A stretch of DNA of 64,000 nt from Ceratobasidium sp. AG-K (taxonomy: Eukaryota; Basidiomycota; Agaricomycetes; Cantharellales; Ceratobasidiaceae): assembly GCA_037039685.1 (NCBI GenBank), contig JAWNGF010000008.1:1302001-1366000 (forward strand). The letters run 5' to 3'. The first letter of the stretch is position 1; the number at the start of each line of letters is the position of its first letter. Positions 1 to 13,313 of this stretch are shown piece after piece. Position numbers and translations under genes: made by a program. The notes under the pieces were generated by a model. It ran no database searches. It was not told the DNA's origin and saw only the letters and a list, made by a program, of their open reading frames with translations.

Positions 1-1
1 T

Positions 2-1326
2 GCTGCGGAATCTGCAGTATTTTCTTCCGACGGCACACGCATCGTCTCCACCTCCTTAGATAACACGGTACGGCTATGGGACCCCCAAATGCACTCGTTA
101 GTTTCTAGCTCCACCGACGATACAGTACTTGCGGTAGCATTCTCGCCCAATGGTGAACGGTTTGCGTCTGGCTCGACTGACAACATAATCCGCATATGGA
201 ATTCAGAGAATGGGCAAATGATCTCAGATTCATTGGTGGGACATACTAGCTGGATACAATCCGTTTTTTACTCGCCAAATGGTACGCATATTGTTTCTGG
301 TTCCGACGACAAAACTCTACGGGTCTGGGACGTGAAAAGTGGGCAGACGGTCGTTGGTCCTCTGAAAGGTCACACTGACTATATCAATGTCGTTGCCTTC
401 TCGCCTAACGGATCGCTCATTGCGTCTGGCTCGGGAGATACTACCGTTCGATTGTGGGGCGCGGTAAACGGAGAGGCGATTCTCACTCCTTTTCAAGGCC
501 ATACCGAAGATATCACTTCAATTTGTTTCTCGCCTGATGGTATGCGGCTTGTCTCGGGCTCCGGCGATAATACCGTACGCGTATGGGACGTAAATAGCGG
601 GCAAACACTCATCGGCCCCCTGAGCGATCACACGGACGAGATTAGCTCTGTTAAATTTTCGCCCGATGGTACACGATTCGTTTCTGCTTCGCTCGATAAT
701 ACGATCCGGGGCTGGGATAGTTCAAGTGGGCAACTAGTTCTTGGGCCTATCAAAGGGCACACAAGTGATGTCCAAGAAGTAGCATTCTCCCCCAACGGGG
801 CGCTCTTGGTTTCCGGTTCAGATGACAAGACCATACGGTTCTGGGATGCACAAAGCGGGCAGGCAATTGGTAGTCCGATTCGAGGACATGCTGGCTGGAT
901 ACTCTCACTTGCATTGTCGCCCCAAGGGACGCGCCTTCTCACCATCTCTGAAGATAAAGCTATACGGATGTGGGACGTAAGTGATATTCTGAATGCTCAT
1001 GAATGTACAGGTAAGTAAACCGTCGTCGTTTCAGAGCAATCCTCATAAGTCATGCACTAGATTCTTCGACCACCCAACACCAGAATTCTAGCTCGGCGGT
1101 CCATCCATACCAGGCCTGGGCTTTACAAGATGATGGATGGGTGGTCGATTCCGAGTCTCGCCTCCTGGCATGGGTGCCGCCTGATCTACATGTGGCCTTG
1201 CTTCATCCGCGAAACACATTTCTGTTGCTAAACAAAGGCTCCTTCCAACTTGACTTCGACTCGACGAACCTCGGAAACTCGTGGGCCGAATGTTACAAAC
1301 CTGTTCAATTGGCAATCAAGGATTAA
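2..1326 (+). CDS. NACHT-WD40 (NLR-like) protein, C-terminal WD40 part, 5' truncated by window edge
   Basis: The reading frame is already open at base 2, so the start and any NACHT domain lie upstream of the window. One partial and seven full WD40 repeats follow (pattern GHT..V.SV.FSPDG..ASGS.D.T.R.WD), enough for about one beta-propeller. A 50-nt intron (1011-1060, GTAAGT...CTAG) joins in phase to a last exon, 1061-1326. That exon encodes the tail DDGWVVDSESRLLAWVPPDL, which closely matches the tails of the two complete NACHT-WD40 genes at 32.7 and 41.2 kb. Family membership therefore rests on a shared C-terminus and not only on generic WD repeats. Such proteins are thought to act as intracellular recognition ATPases whose WD40 propellers bind ligands. 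The NACHT part is inferred. Confidence 0.85.
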
Positions 1327-2472
1327 ACATCTCAGCTAGCCCCATGCTTGATAATTCGCCTCTTATGTCAGTGCCCCCACCCCTAGTCAAAGTTTAGTTC
1401 GCTCATTCGTTTCCGACTCCAGGTTCACTCTCGCAGGTATTCTCAATTGGAGCCGGATAGATCGAGCTTGTGCCTGCTCACCCTGACTGGATCCATTGTA
1501 CGATATTTGCGTGTTTCTGCCCTGCATGATATCCCAAGGCTAGGGAATAGATTATATTTTCAAGCATTCAACACCTACACGGGAGACCATAGTACAGGAC
1601 AGGAAGGTCGAGTGACTGAATATAGAGGCCATTGGCCATGCGTGATAAGAGTACGGGCGAGGGCGGAGGAAGCGGTGTCCGATTGGACATGGTATGAAGA
1701 CATTATTGGGGAACCCGGTACGCGCTCCACTCAGAGGTTGGCCAAGACCAACTCCGCACCCTATTTACCTCTGTCGGGGCTCCACCTCTATCCACGCGTG
1801 CATAAAGCCCCAGTTCCAGGAGGTGAATCCACCCCGTCTGCTTGTTCGTCATGCTGCTCGTAACAGACATAATGCACATCCCCAAACCAGGACTACCTCG
1901 CATATCTATCAAAGGTTGCAAGGCCAAATGAGAACGATATCGGCGCATACATACAGACCCGTCAATGATAATGACTAATCGGATGCTAGGCGCGGAGACA
2001 TATAACATAATTGATGATACGACAACGGGCAGGTCCGATGGGATGATTTTATTGACAAGGTCGCTTTCGCTGAACCTGGTGGAATGATTTTAAAGCTTAT
2101 AGTGCCGGTACATTATACCACTTGTACGGATTTCAGCCGAGCAGTGTGTTCGGGTCGCAATTAATACCAATACCATACGACTATGATCACCGACCTCGAC
2201 TAACGAATATACGCCATCATACGGGCAGGAATTACCAACCCAGAGGAATAGGTTAAGTGTGAGATAGCAGACAAAATATTGCTTAGTAAAACAGTGCATA
2301 GTGCTGAGATTGGGATGTCTCAAGTACTGTCATCGTATATGCGCGTACACCAGAAGTAAGAGAATCGCGGCGTGAATGACACCTGGACGACCTACCTCGG
2401 GCTTCAACGCGCCCTAGGCCTCGCTATTCTGAGCCCACAAGGTTCAAATTCTCTTGCATGCAAAATATGGAT
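1327..2472. other. intergenic region, no supported gene
   Basis: Only short open frames without recognisable domains or paired splice signals are present. I scanned both strands for a pheromone precursor (short frame ending in a CaaX box) because a pheromone receptor lies next door, and found none. Confidence 0.5.
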
Positions 2473-3811
2473 CTACGTATAAACTACTGCACTGGGAACG
2501 GTGTTGTTGGTCTTTGGCTCAATGGGTGGGCTATCCATGGTGGCCTCTAGCTGGATGGAAGGCGCATTGATAGCCTCATCCACGTGCAAGGGGGTGATTA
2601 GCCCGCTGTAGAGAAACCGGAGTAAGTTCAGAACTCTAGAATCGAGGCAGTTAAAACTATACGCTGTGGGAAGCACTGGAGTTCGCTTTGGCATGACGCG
2701 TAACAGATGGTTCTTGATCCAAGTGAGCGCCTTTTTGTACTCCGCAACGACTTCCCGTCGGAATCCAAAGAAAGAAAAGAAAGTAACCGACGTGAGGGCT
2801 GGAATATACCAGATCATGGCGGAGGCGGCCCGGAAATACTCGGCGAACAGACCTTTGGGGGATTGGCCCACGCCCATCCGATGTGTTTGCGTAGCTTCCC
2901 AGGACCATGGTTTGAGGCCACCTTGTAAATTGAAGAAGAGGAGAAATATTTCCACAGTAGTGGCGAGGGTCATCTCGGTGATGGATACAACTATGAAACG
3001 GAAGTTGAGATCTGTGATGAGGCCTGATTGAGTAGACTGCGGATCATCCCGAGACTGGGAGCGATGATGGAGAAACCAGCGCAATGCGACGCCTGTTCAA
3101 AATATAAATACCATATACCGCTGCGACTATCATAACACCCACCTGCATAAACCAATGAAGCAAGAGAAAGGGCAATTGGGGGCAGCATCAGAATAAATAA
3201 CGCAGGAATGGATACATAGACGGACAAAGATGTATCGTTAATTAATACTCAAACCACCAACCGGAAGAAATGCGCACTCTTTGGCATCCGAAGTCCTCGA
3301 TGATGTCAAAACGATGTTCTTGAATAAAGTAATCTGTACACGTTGAATAAACATTTAGCGGTTGAGGTACAGAAAAACATACGTAGTACCATGGTAATAA
3401 TCGGTAAACCCATACACATCGCGAAGTCGAATACAACACCCCGGCGTTTATTCTTCGCGCGTGGTGCTCCAGGACACGACGAAGATACGTATGCAAGGTG
3501 ACGGCAGATACATACGACCGAAGCTGGAAGTCCAATATTTGCACCAATAGTGAGTTTCGCGGCTATAAGTAGGTTAGCCGTGCAGTCTCGACGTGCGCTC
3601 GGAACCACCTACTTATGTCGCACCAGATTGCGTATTTTTCATCGACATTCCCACTCCAGAAGATAGCGTTCATTCCGCGAATGATGTTGCACAGGGCAAG
3701 CCAGAAAATACTCGAGAGCATACTGATACTTCGTGTCTGCCAGTGAAACGGTAGAGGAATTGGAACGAGTACAGTAGAGATGAAGCTAACGATGGGAAGT
3801 TCAACTTTCAT
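2473..3811 (-). CDS. STE3: STE3-type pheromone receptor (seven-transmembrane GPCR)
   Basis: Binds lipopeptide mating pheromone at the plasma membrane and signals through a heterotrimeric G protein; in basidiomycetes such genes belong to the P/R (B) mating-type system. Five exons join in phase to 378 aa: 3811-3613, 3562-3383, 3333-3278, 3224-3143 and 3092-2473. Family landmarks appear in order: LVPIPLPFHWQTRSISML, WCDITAKLTIGANIGLPAS, HYFIQEHRFDIIEDFGCQ, YVSIPALFILMLPPIALSL, PWSWEATQTH and a last helix FFSFFGF. The cytoplasmic tail is short. Three of the four introns (49-50 nt) are canonical GT-AG. The third (3277-3225, 53 nt) keeps phase and spacing only if it ends in TG instead of AG, so it is either a rare GT-TG intron, a mutated acceptor or a one-base assembly error. 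No pheromone gene was found nearby. Confidence 0.9.
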
Positions 3812-5133
3812 GATGGTGAGGGGGGAGGGTCTTCACTTGTATCTGGAGTTACATTGACCAGACATTTAATATACAGAAAAGGCCCAGAAATAGAGGACAT
3901 AAATCGAGGTGTCAACCCATAGCTGACAAGCAATTTGCAAATATAGAGTTCGCTCGGTGGTAAGATGCTTCCACCTGCACGCATACGGGATCATCTCAAT
4001 TTACCATCCTTATCCAAAGGGATCACCGGAATCTGAAGGTAGTGTTGTGTTAGGTATCAGTGCTATATGGCACCCAGGTACCTACGTCCAATGTTTCGCG
4101 TCCTGCCCATCAGAGATTTAGACTTCACGAGACGCTGTGGCCAATTGAATTGGTTGTGCACTGAGCGGCATCCCATGATCATGCGCTATAGTCGGCGGCA
4201 CACAACTCTTCCCGGCTTCGACTGACCATATAAAGATCTTCTACTAATCGTTTAGCCTTCGCATTGCGCAACCACGTGTCGACATGACCATATGGCCTGG
4301 GTTCCATTCCATAGTACATTGCTGATGGACTGAGAAGCATCTTTTCTCCGAGTCGCTGGACCCAGGGACGCCCTAAATCCCTCACATCTCAGATAGAAGG
4401 TATAATCTACATCCATGGAATGTTAGGTGGTATATTTGATGCTCACACTACGCTCCCTCATAAGCGTTGCTTTATGTTTGTATCGCGTTGTTTCGCCCAG
4501 GCCACGCGTTCCTGATCTGCGGTGAAAATCCCGACTCTATTTTGTCCGGATGAGATCAGGGACTCATGAAGCAAATGTTGCAAGCCTTTCAAAGTCTCAC
4601 GGCCGTGGGCAGGTGACCTGATTTGGTTGTATGCTCGGTCATGCCCAGCTTTCGTCACTGGCGCGAGTGCTAGCACCCTCGCTCAATTCGGGTTTGGTCA
4701 TTATGTCCTACCACCAATCCCAGTGTTGGCGGTTCTTTCAAGCGGATTCATATTATCATAGCCTGATATTTTCTTGATATCCCTGGTGCAGTCCAGGGAA
4801 CCTATCCTCCCGTGTATGCGTGCATATTTATTGGCATTACGTAAACATGGAATGATGACCTATTGCCTGCTTTAGCTTGTTCGGGGACAACACACGTGAA
4901 ATGCACCATCTCTGTGAAGGATCAACTCGTAATATTGTACTTGCTATCTGTCTTGGCCGTGCGGACAATTGGACCACAGGAAAGTTACACAACGAGACTG
5001 AAACACGCCCACGTGATCGCGTAGTTGGGCAATGTTGTCCCACGTGACATATTTAGATTTCCCTCCTAACTTTCGTCGTCTCCCGGGCCTCCCAATCACT
5101 TGGCTGTGATCTCAACTAGTAAAGGCACGGAGG
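3812..5133. other. intergenic region between pheromone receptor and coiled-coil gene
   Basis: No supported gene. Frames of 68-72 codons around 4179-4676 and 4837-5043 show no domain. No CaaX-type pheromone precursor was recognised on either strand. The region presumably holds the divergent promoters of the two flanking genes. Confidence 0.5.
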
Positions 5134-8100
5134 ATGTCAGCGAACAGCGATAATGGTAGTCTGATCGACTTGGCTGACTCAAACGATGCGGTTCGTACCG
5201 ATTTGGTTTGTGAGATTCTGGCTGACGACGGTTCAGGTTCGAACGCGAACTATTTCCCAAGGAAGCGTGAGTACAATTGTACGTATATTAGCGTAGTCTA
5301 ATTATCCTCGAAGACCTCGTCGGTATCTATCGCGGGGGTCAAGCTGCCATCGACTTCGGAACTATTTGAGACGACGTCCCGGACAAGTTCGCAGGTGCGT
5401 GCCAACGCTTTCTTCCTCGTCCACGCTAATATGGTCTCATAGCCTTCATCCCGCCCATTGTCAGCTCTGAAACCCCTTCCTCCACCCTCTATCCCCGAAT
5501 CTCCAGTATCCGACCGGCAAGCGGCCGTTGTCTCCAGACTCCTGGACACGGCTAAACGCCTGAGGAGCGAACGCGACGAAATCCAGCGCAGACTTGATTT
5601 CTCAGAAGCCGAACTAGCAGCTGTCAAAGCTAGTGCCTCCCAATCCTTGGCCCAGTCTCTCGCTCACTCCCAGGCCGAGGAAAAAATATCAGAGCTCAGC
5701 GAAAGCCTTGCCGCTGCCCGTGCTACCATCTCGTCTCTGGAACGTCAGACATCCCCTCAACAGCCTGGTACGCCGGGTCGTAGTGCCATTGTCCCTGCCC
5801 TCCGAGCCCAGGTCAACGAACTCACTGCCCGAATTGAGCGGAGAACCGAGCAGATTGGCATACACCAGCATGAAATCAAACGACTGGAGGCGCACTTGGG
5901 GATGACTCAGGATACGGTCCAGGAGCTACAGGACGAACTGGAACAAACTGAAACTCAGAAACGGGCGCTGATTGAAGATGCGGAGCTAGCGAGGGAGGAG
6001 CGGGACGCGGCCCGGCTAACTCTGGCGGAAGGGCAGGTAGTCGATGCAGAGGAGGTGGAAGAGCAGAGGGTTGCGCTGGTACAGACGATATTCGACGTGA
6101 TCGGACAAGTCAGGACCAGCCAGCGGGCGAACGAGGCCTGCCGCACCAAATTGGACGCGCAGATCAAGCTTTCCAATACCTTCCAGGATCAGGTGACGCA
6201 ACGAGCAGCCGAGGTCGAGTTGCTCATGGCTCAAGTCGACGGGGTTAATACCCGGATGTCTGCCCTTCGACAAGAGCTTCAGATCGAGCAACGACGCTAT
6301 GCCGACGAGAAGGTACGAGCCGACCAGGCCGAACAACGCGCAGAGGAGGCCGAGCAACTTGCCGAGGCCGCCCGGTCCTGTGCCGAAGAAGACAAGACGT
6401 GGGCCGAGGACCATCGAGCCAAGTTTGAAGAGGCGCAGGCCGAGCTCATCGAATCCAAGCTCCGTCTATCTGAGCTGCAAGCCAAACTGGCCGATGTCGA
6501 ATCGGGGCGGGAAGAGCTCGAAGCATGCGAGGCAATTCTGGTTGGGCTGAGAGACGAGCTTGAAACCGAGCGGACGCTCCGAGTACGGAGCGTAGAAGAA
6601 GTTCAGGCCGCTTTGGACCAGAAACGCGTCGAACTCGATCAAAAGACTGGCGAGATGAACGCTCTCAAGGACGAATTTGTTGCCACCGCCGCCGACTTGG
6701 ACACTCGGACCTCGCAACTCGCACTCAAGACTGCCGAACTCGACTCCTTACAGCTCGATCTAGAGACCAAGACCACCGAGCTCCAGTTCAAGGACTCTCA
6801 GTACGGCCAGCTCAAAGGCGACCATGCGGCGTTGCAAAGCTGCTTGCAAGCGTTGCAGTCTAGCTTTGACTCGAAACAGGCGGACTATGATGCTCTCAAC
6901 TCGAGCAACCAGACCCTCCATACCGAATTCGAATCACTCCAAGCTGGGTACGATGCCAAACAAGCCGAGTTTCTCGGTCTCCAGTCCGGATTCGATGCAC
7001 TTCGCTCCGAGGTCGAAGCCAAGGATGCAGAAGTCCAGCGGTTGAGCGCCGCCCTCGATGCTGGTGCAAACGGAGCCGAGGTCGAACTTCAGACTTTACG
7101 AGCCGAACTGCAAGAAGCGCGCGACGCGTTGAACAATGCGCGTCAAGAACTTGAAGCCATGCGTGGAGAGCTTGCCAAGTCAACCGAGTTGGCGGACGTA
7201 GCGGGCGTGGAGAAGAGCGTTATTGCGGGCGAGTTGAGGGTCGCTAGGGAACAGATTGGGGAGTTGCGCGAGCGGATGGGCGAGCTTGAAGGGATGATGC
7301 AGGGTGCCGAGCATATCAAGGCCGATTTGGCGAGCGCGAAAAAGGAGATGGAAAATATCCAGTTGGAACGAGCCTCGATGGAACAACAATTGGACCAGAC
7401 ACGTCGCCAACACGAAGAGCTCTTACGGCAACATTCAGAGACTCAAGAAGCCCTTGGTGCCTCACAAGCCCAGGTTGCGACCATGCAGAACCAACTGGAC
7501 GATGTAGAGATGCGCGCTCCTGTGAGCGAGATGGACGATCTGCGGGCCAAATTGGCCGCCATGACCGAGCAACTCTCCGAGGTGGAAATGTTGCGCTCCC
7601 AAGTGGCTGAAGTCGATGATCTACGTGTGCAAGTGGCCGAGTTGGACGACACGCGCGCCCAGGTCATCGAACTCGAACGATTATTGGTCGAATCCCAAGG
7701 TAGAGAAGAACTTGTCGTCCTTCGTACTCGAGTCCAGGAGCTCGAACGTGCCGAGGCGGAATTACAGGAAGCCAAGGCTTTAGCGGCGCGTGCTGGGGCG
7801 ATGGAGGAACAGCTGCGAGGGGTGCAAGCACTCGACGCTGAGCTGAATGCATTGCGTCAGAGGTGAGTCCAAGCTGATTTACTATGGAGCCACGTAAATA
7901 AACGGCGGCTGTTGTGATAGCTCAATGGAGCAGCAGAACTTGATTGCCGAACTCCAAAATCGCTTGACCACCGCTGGGGGACCGGAACCTTCAGCCGCAT
8001 TGGATATGCTACAGGAGCAGTATGATATGGTCCTTCAAGATGCCAAACGTATGACGGCGGAAGTTGAAGGATACGACGATAAGCTTCTCGAGTGAGTAAC

Positions 8101-8929
8101 GCCCATAATCTGGGCCACTGTGCGTTGACGACTCATGTTCCCTAGGGTATTGAAACGCGAGAAGAAACTGGAGCTCAAGGTTGGAAATCTCACTCGCAAG
8201 CTTCGTGCTACCCAGGCCAAGCTAGATAGTGCGAAAGCCGCCCAGGCTCCCTCCCCGACTGCCGGTCCATCGCAACCTCAAACCAGCGTTCCTTCTATGT
8301 CGGATTCGTCGCTCGCACCATCCTCACATCCTCCCGCCCCTCAGCGCTCTCCTAAACGCACCGTCTCTTCTACGTCAATGAGCACAGCTGGGACCGCCCC
8401 AAGCTCCTTATTTGCTTCGTCGGCTTCTTCCTCTGCCACTTCCATCTTTTCTTCTTCTACTTCAGTCACGAGCAAGCCGTCATCCGGTCCGGCGAACGCC
8501 AGCCTGTCCAAGTCGGTGCCGGGAACCAAGCCTCCCAAGTCTCCTAGTCGGTCACCCACCCGGCCGGCACGGCCCGACTTTGGACCCAAAATCTCAGGCT
8601 CGATCAGCTCAGCCGCAAGTGCTTCTCTTAGCAGTAGCACCGGGACCGGACGTGCCGCGTTACGTCCACTGCCCATATTCAGCGCGCCACCCGCTCCGAC
8701 CTCGCTCGCTGTCGAGCCACCCAAGGAGCCATCAAAATCGTCACCGGGCAACGAGAGCAGCTCTCGCAAACGGCCGATCCCCGACGAGTTTTCGAACGCC
8801 ACGCCAGGAATACACGCCGAGGTCGCCGTCACCACACCGCGCGCACACCTCCGTTTCAAAACGCTCTCGGGGACGTCAACTGGTATGATTCGAAAAGGAT
8901 TCACGCCTTCAAGAGGGCAAGCCAAGTGA
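5134..8929 (+). CDS. long coiled-coil protein with Ser/Pro-rich C-terminus, function unknown
   Basis: A single long exon (5443-7862) encodes almost unbroken heptad-rich helix (EELEACEAILVGLRDELE-type, rich in E, L, Q, A, R), expected to form an extended coiled-coil rod. Introns 7863-7920 and 8092-8145 (GTGAGT...TAG) join in phase to exons 7921-8091 and 8146-8929. The last exon starts with basic helix (LKREKKLELKVGNLTRKLRA), then a Ser/Thr/Pro-rich linker, and ends with a conserved-looking patch TPRAHLRFKTLSGTSTGMIRKG. The 5' end is uncertain. A good ATG at 5134 opens an acidic exon to 5266 and a likely second exon is 5314-5394, but the first junction is one base out of phase; a direct splice from 5266 to 5465 would also restore the frame. 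A scaffold, cytoskeletal or spindle-associated role is possible but unsupported. Confidence 0.75.
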
Positions 8930-9410
8930 TGGACAGGAGGTCATTGTATATATTGCGTTCTGGCATTGTACGATTGGTTACGGACTACATTGGTAATTGT
9001 TCGTTGTAGTAGACTCTTCTTATACCGGAATTATTAGTGTTTTGGATCTTGAGACTCCTAGAAAGCGATAATGAGAAACATTAAACGATAGCTGTTGGTT
9101 GGCAATTTGCAAGTCGTGCGTTGAGGACGCCATAGGTACACCAGCAATCTTATCACGAGACAGCACGAACGAGGTGACCCACTGATCCAGAGTTTGCTCG
9201 CGCTTTGGATAATAGCATAATGACGTCATTGCTGGTCTCGGATCCAATACAATCGGGAAACAGCAGATACGATAAAGACTAGAATGCGAGGAGCACGCAA
9301 AATACCAAGGAGGCTACAAAGATCTAGAGACTGGTTCGTTCGTGAGACAGTAGGAAAAAGGCCGGTGAAGTCCGGGTAACGATTGTCGATTCTGGATTTT
9401 TGTGGTGAGG
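8930..9410. other. convergent intergenic region
   Basis: Lies between the 3' ends of the coiled-coil gene (+) and CDK1 (-). It should hold both 3' UTRs. The 75-codon antisense frame at 9020-9247 shows no features. Confidence 0.5.
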
Positions 9411-10810
<1,400 letters not shown>

Positions 10811-12356
10811 GATTTTAGGACTTTTCTCGGCTTGAGTAGCGTCGATTAGGGTAGCAAAGCCACGGATCAGTTGGTTGGTGGAAGTCGCGCCGGAGTTTGA
10901 CCAATTTCCAATAGGAGGGAGCAAAGTCCAAGTCACCTGATCGATAACTGCCTTACTTGGACATATCACACGAGGTTACCGGCTTGGCAATCATATCATA
11001 CAATTGCTCAATATACAGACATAGATACATAATTGGTGTGTACAATAAAGTTGGGTTTATGTAACTAGATTAAAAGCCACAGCTCGAAACGCTCGGGAGA
11101 GTGGATGGTATGACGGCACATAGTAATCGAAATGGCATTGTCACAGAGTATACCACAACCTTTAACCTTTCTGGTGGCTTTATACTTGCTTTTATTCTAC
11201 CATCTTCGGCTATTAATTATTCAGAAATAGCTAAGATTGAGGAGCCTTCGACAATTTGGTCGCCTGGACACCAATAGGCTAGTACCATGCCGACCCTTCG
11301 GACAGATCATAATCCCCGCGCCTGTACAATAATCTCACACCTCAGTATATACGTAATTCAGGAAATTGTAGGGGCGACAGGTGCTTTCATGTTCCCCCCT
11401 CCCCCAAGGCCTTGTATCTTGGAACCTGGGGCTGGTCCGATAAAAGCCGCAAGCCACCTTATGTGACCCTGGTTTCATCACGTTGATCAGCATACAATCA
11501 AAATCAAGGGGACAAGACTGCCCCGGGTTTATAAGACTGTCCCGACGATAGCTGGACCTAGCGCCCAAGTTTAACCTCTGAGCTAAATTTAGATTGATTT
11601 TGATGCATTCATGCTTGATATTCGCCTCTGACAAGTGGCCGTAGGGGAAATGGGGAGCTAAGTCAAATACTGGCATAATCGTAACCGGCACCGTGGAGGC
11701 TAAGTGACGAAACATGTGTGAGGTGTATGAAAAGCATGCAATCAATCACTGAAAGCGCTGTCGACCATTTTCGGTTCAGTGTATGTGGTGACCCTATTCA
11801 GTAAGCTGAGACCTCGTAGTGAGAGAGGTGTACAATACATGATTACCTCCTAGTCATGGACGTAAGAAAGGATATGATGGAATGAGTCGAGGTGTCGAAA
11901 TAATGAGAGGGCTCGAACGTGACTACAAGCCAATGCAAGTGTTAAATACCTTGAGCTTGAACGGCCGGCGAGTTGATAAGCTGTTGTATTATTTTGCTCT
12001 CTTTTTAAGCAAGCGGACATGTACAAGACCATGACGATGGTTATATTTAAAAACAATGTAGGGTATTTTGAATCCACGAATTGCCCTCAAAGCCAGTGAA
12101 ACTACCATAAATCCCCGCGAACTCACAAACGCCCAAAGGAAACCAGGAAAATCAGAAAGGGTACTTCGAACTCCGTTTAAACACCCCAGCGTTGCATGCT
12201 CGAATTAGCTTTGGACTTGCAGAGATGCCTGTCGCAGTTCGATGGCGTTGAGAACCACAGTAAACAATATTTACATTGTGCCACTGGATCTGTCGTGGTC
12301 GGTGCCAGGTTGGGCATATGATGAAGGTACATCACTTACCCTTGAACTTGAAATGA
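10811..12356. other. intergenic region
   Basis: Upstream of CDK1. The 136-codon minus-strand frame at 11335-11745 has no recognisable domain. Around 11689-11820 the sequence shares short blocks, including 18 identical bases CACCGTGGAGGCTAAGTG, with the region upstream of the NLR gene at 37.9-38.2 kb, suggesting a dispersed repeat. Confidence 0.45.
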
Positions 12357-13313
12357 CTATATAGGTGGATCTATTGTGGGAAAGCGGTGAAGTGAGCCCG
12401 AATGACACGAATCAGAACATAAAATGAGCAAACCTTGTATGCGCTGGGTCTCCTCTGGATTGCTGAGCACATCACGCAAGCATACGAGCGCGCTGGTTTC
12501 CCAGAATTGTGGTTTTCGGACACAATCGCAGCTACAAACTCATCTATTCGGCATTTGGTCATGACGCAACCACGGTGCTGAAGAAATTTCCAAAACGCGC
12601 GGGTTGCCTCTGTAGGATGCGCACTAGAAGGTGCGAATAGTAACCGTGAATTCAATGCGCTTTTCAGGAGGCATGATGAAAGTTCATCGACAATTGGAGG
12701 GCCCAACTCGCTGACGCGTTCGGGACTTGGCAGTGGTACGTCTGAGCTCATATGGATGGGAATCGAAGTTTCATGCGAAAGCTGATCCGCAATGTCCTCG
12801 ATTAGGCATGGTGATGGGACAGTAGGCATCATAAATGTGGCCGAAGTCTCTTCGCAAGTTACAGACTCGGGCTCTATGGTTACGCGCTCAGCTTTTCCGG
12901 TGTTGTGGAATGATATAGACGGAAAGAACTTACGATAGTTGGGAACTGGTACCACTTCAATCTGCGCTTGCGGCACGTCCACCAGCCGGTGGTAGAGAGT
13001 GACTGGGTGCCAAATTCCGGCACGACCCCGTCGAGAAAGCACCCCAACATGATCAAAGCTATACAAAACATCGCCCAGTGTAAATACGAGTCGGTCGTCT
13101 CGATAATCATGGTCCAGGGATCCACAGGGGCCAGGGTGAAGTGACCCATGCCGATCAACGAGATGTACTTGGTAATCCAAGTCATACGCATATATGTCCG
13201 ACGAGTCAGTAAAATATGTGACTGTAGGTTGCACAAATTAGAATTCCAAGGTAGACGTAAACGTTAAGGCCGATATACGTACGTGTCGCGCAAGGTAAAT
13301 CTGTTTCAGTCAT
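12357..13313 (-). CDS. unrecognised protein, about 300 aa
   Basis: I do not recognise this protein. A short first exon (13313-13283, MTETDLPCAT) joins by a canonical 61-nt intron (13282-13222) in correct phase to a long second exon. The second exon begins LTYFTDSSDIYAYDLDYQVH and contains the regular, coding-like stretch DYRDDRLVFTLGDVLYSFDH. The 3' end has two readings. Read straight through, the frame stops at 12371. A 47-nt intron at 12539-12493 would instead give DALVCLRDVLSNPEETQRIQ and a stop at 12357, which looks more coding-like. No signal peptide or membrane helix is evident. The 89-codon hydrophobic frame just upstream (13310-13579) has no ATG at its start and was not joined. Confidence 0.55.

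Noticed and set aside
1984..1998. Cys-Leu-Arg-Ala stop on the minus strand as a possible pheromone CaaX end
   Set aside because: Arg at the second aliphatic position does not fit a CaaX box and there is no suitable short frame before it.
4742..4765. His-Ile-Ile-Ala stop on the plus strand as a pheromone end
   Set aside because: The required cysteine is absent (His codon CAT).
5689..7775. Many antisense and shifted frames across the coiled-coil exon
   Set aside because: Produced by biased codon use (GAG/CTC) in the heptad-rich gene; none has independent support.
11335..11745. 136-codon minus-strand frame
   Set aside because: No domain or splice support, and it overlaps a dispersed-repeat segment.
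12880..13236. Alternative 118-codon minus-strand frame over the first half of the 12.4-13.3 kb gene
   Set aside because: The other frame joins the upstream ATG exon through a canonical intron in phase and is longer and more coding-like.
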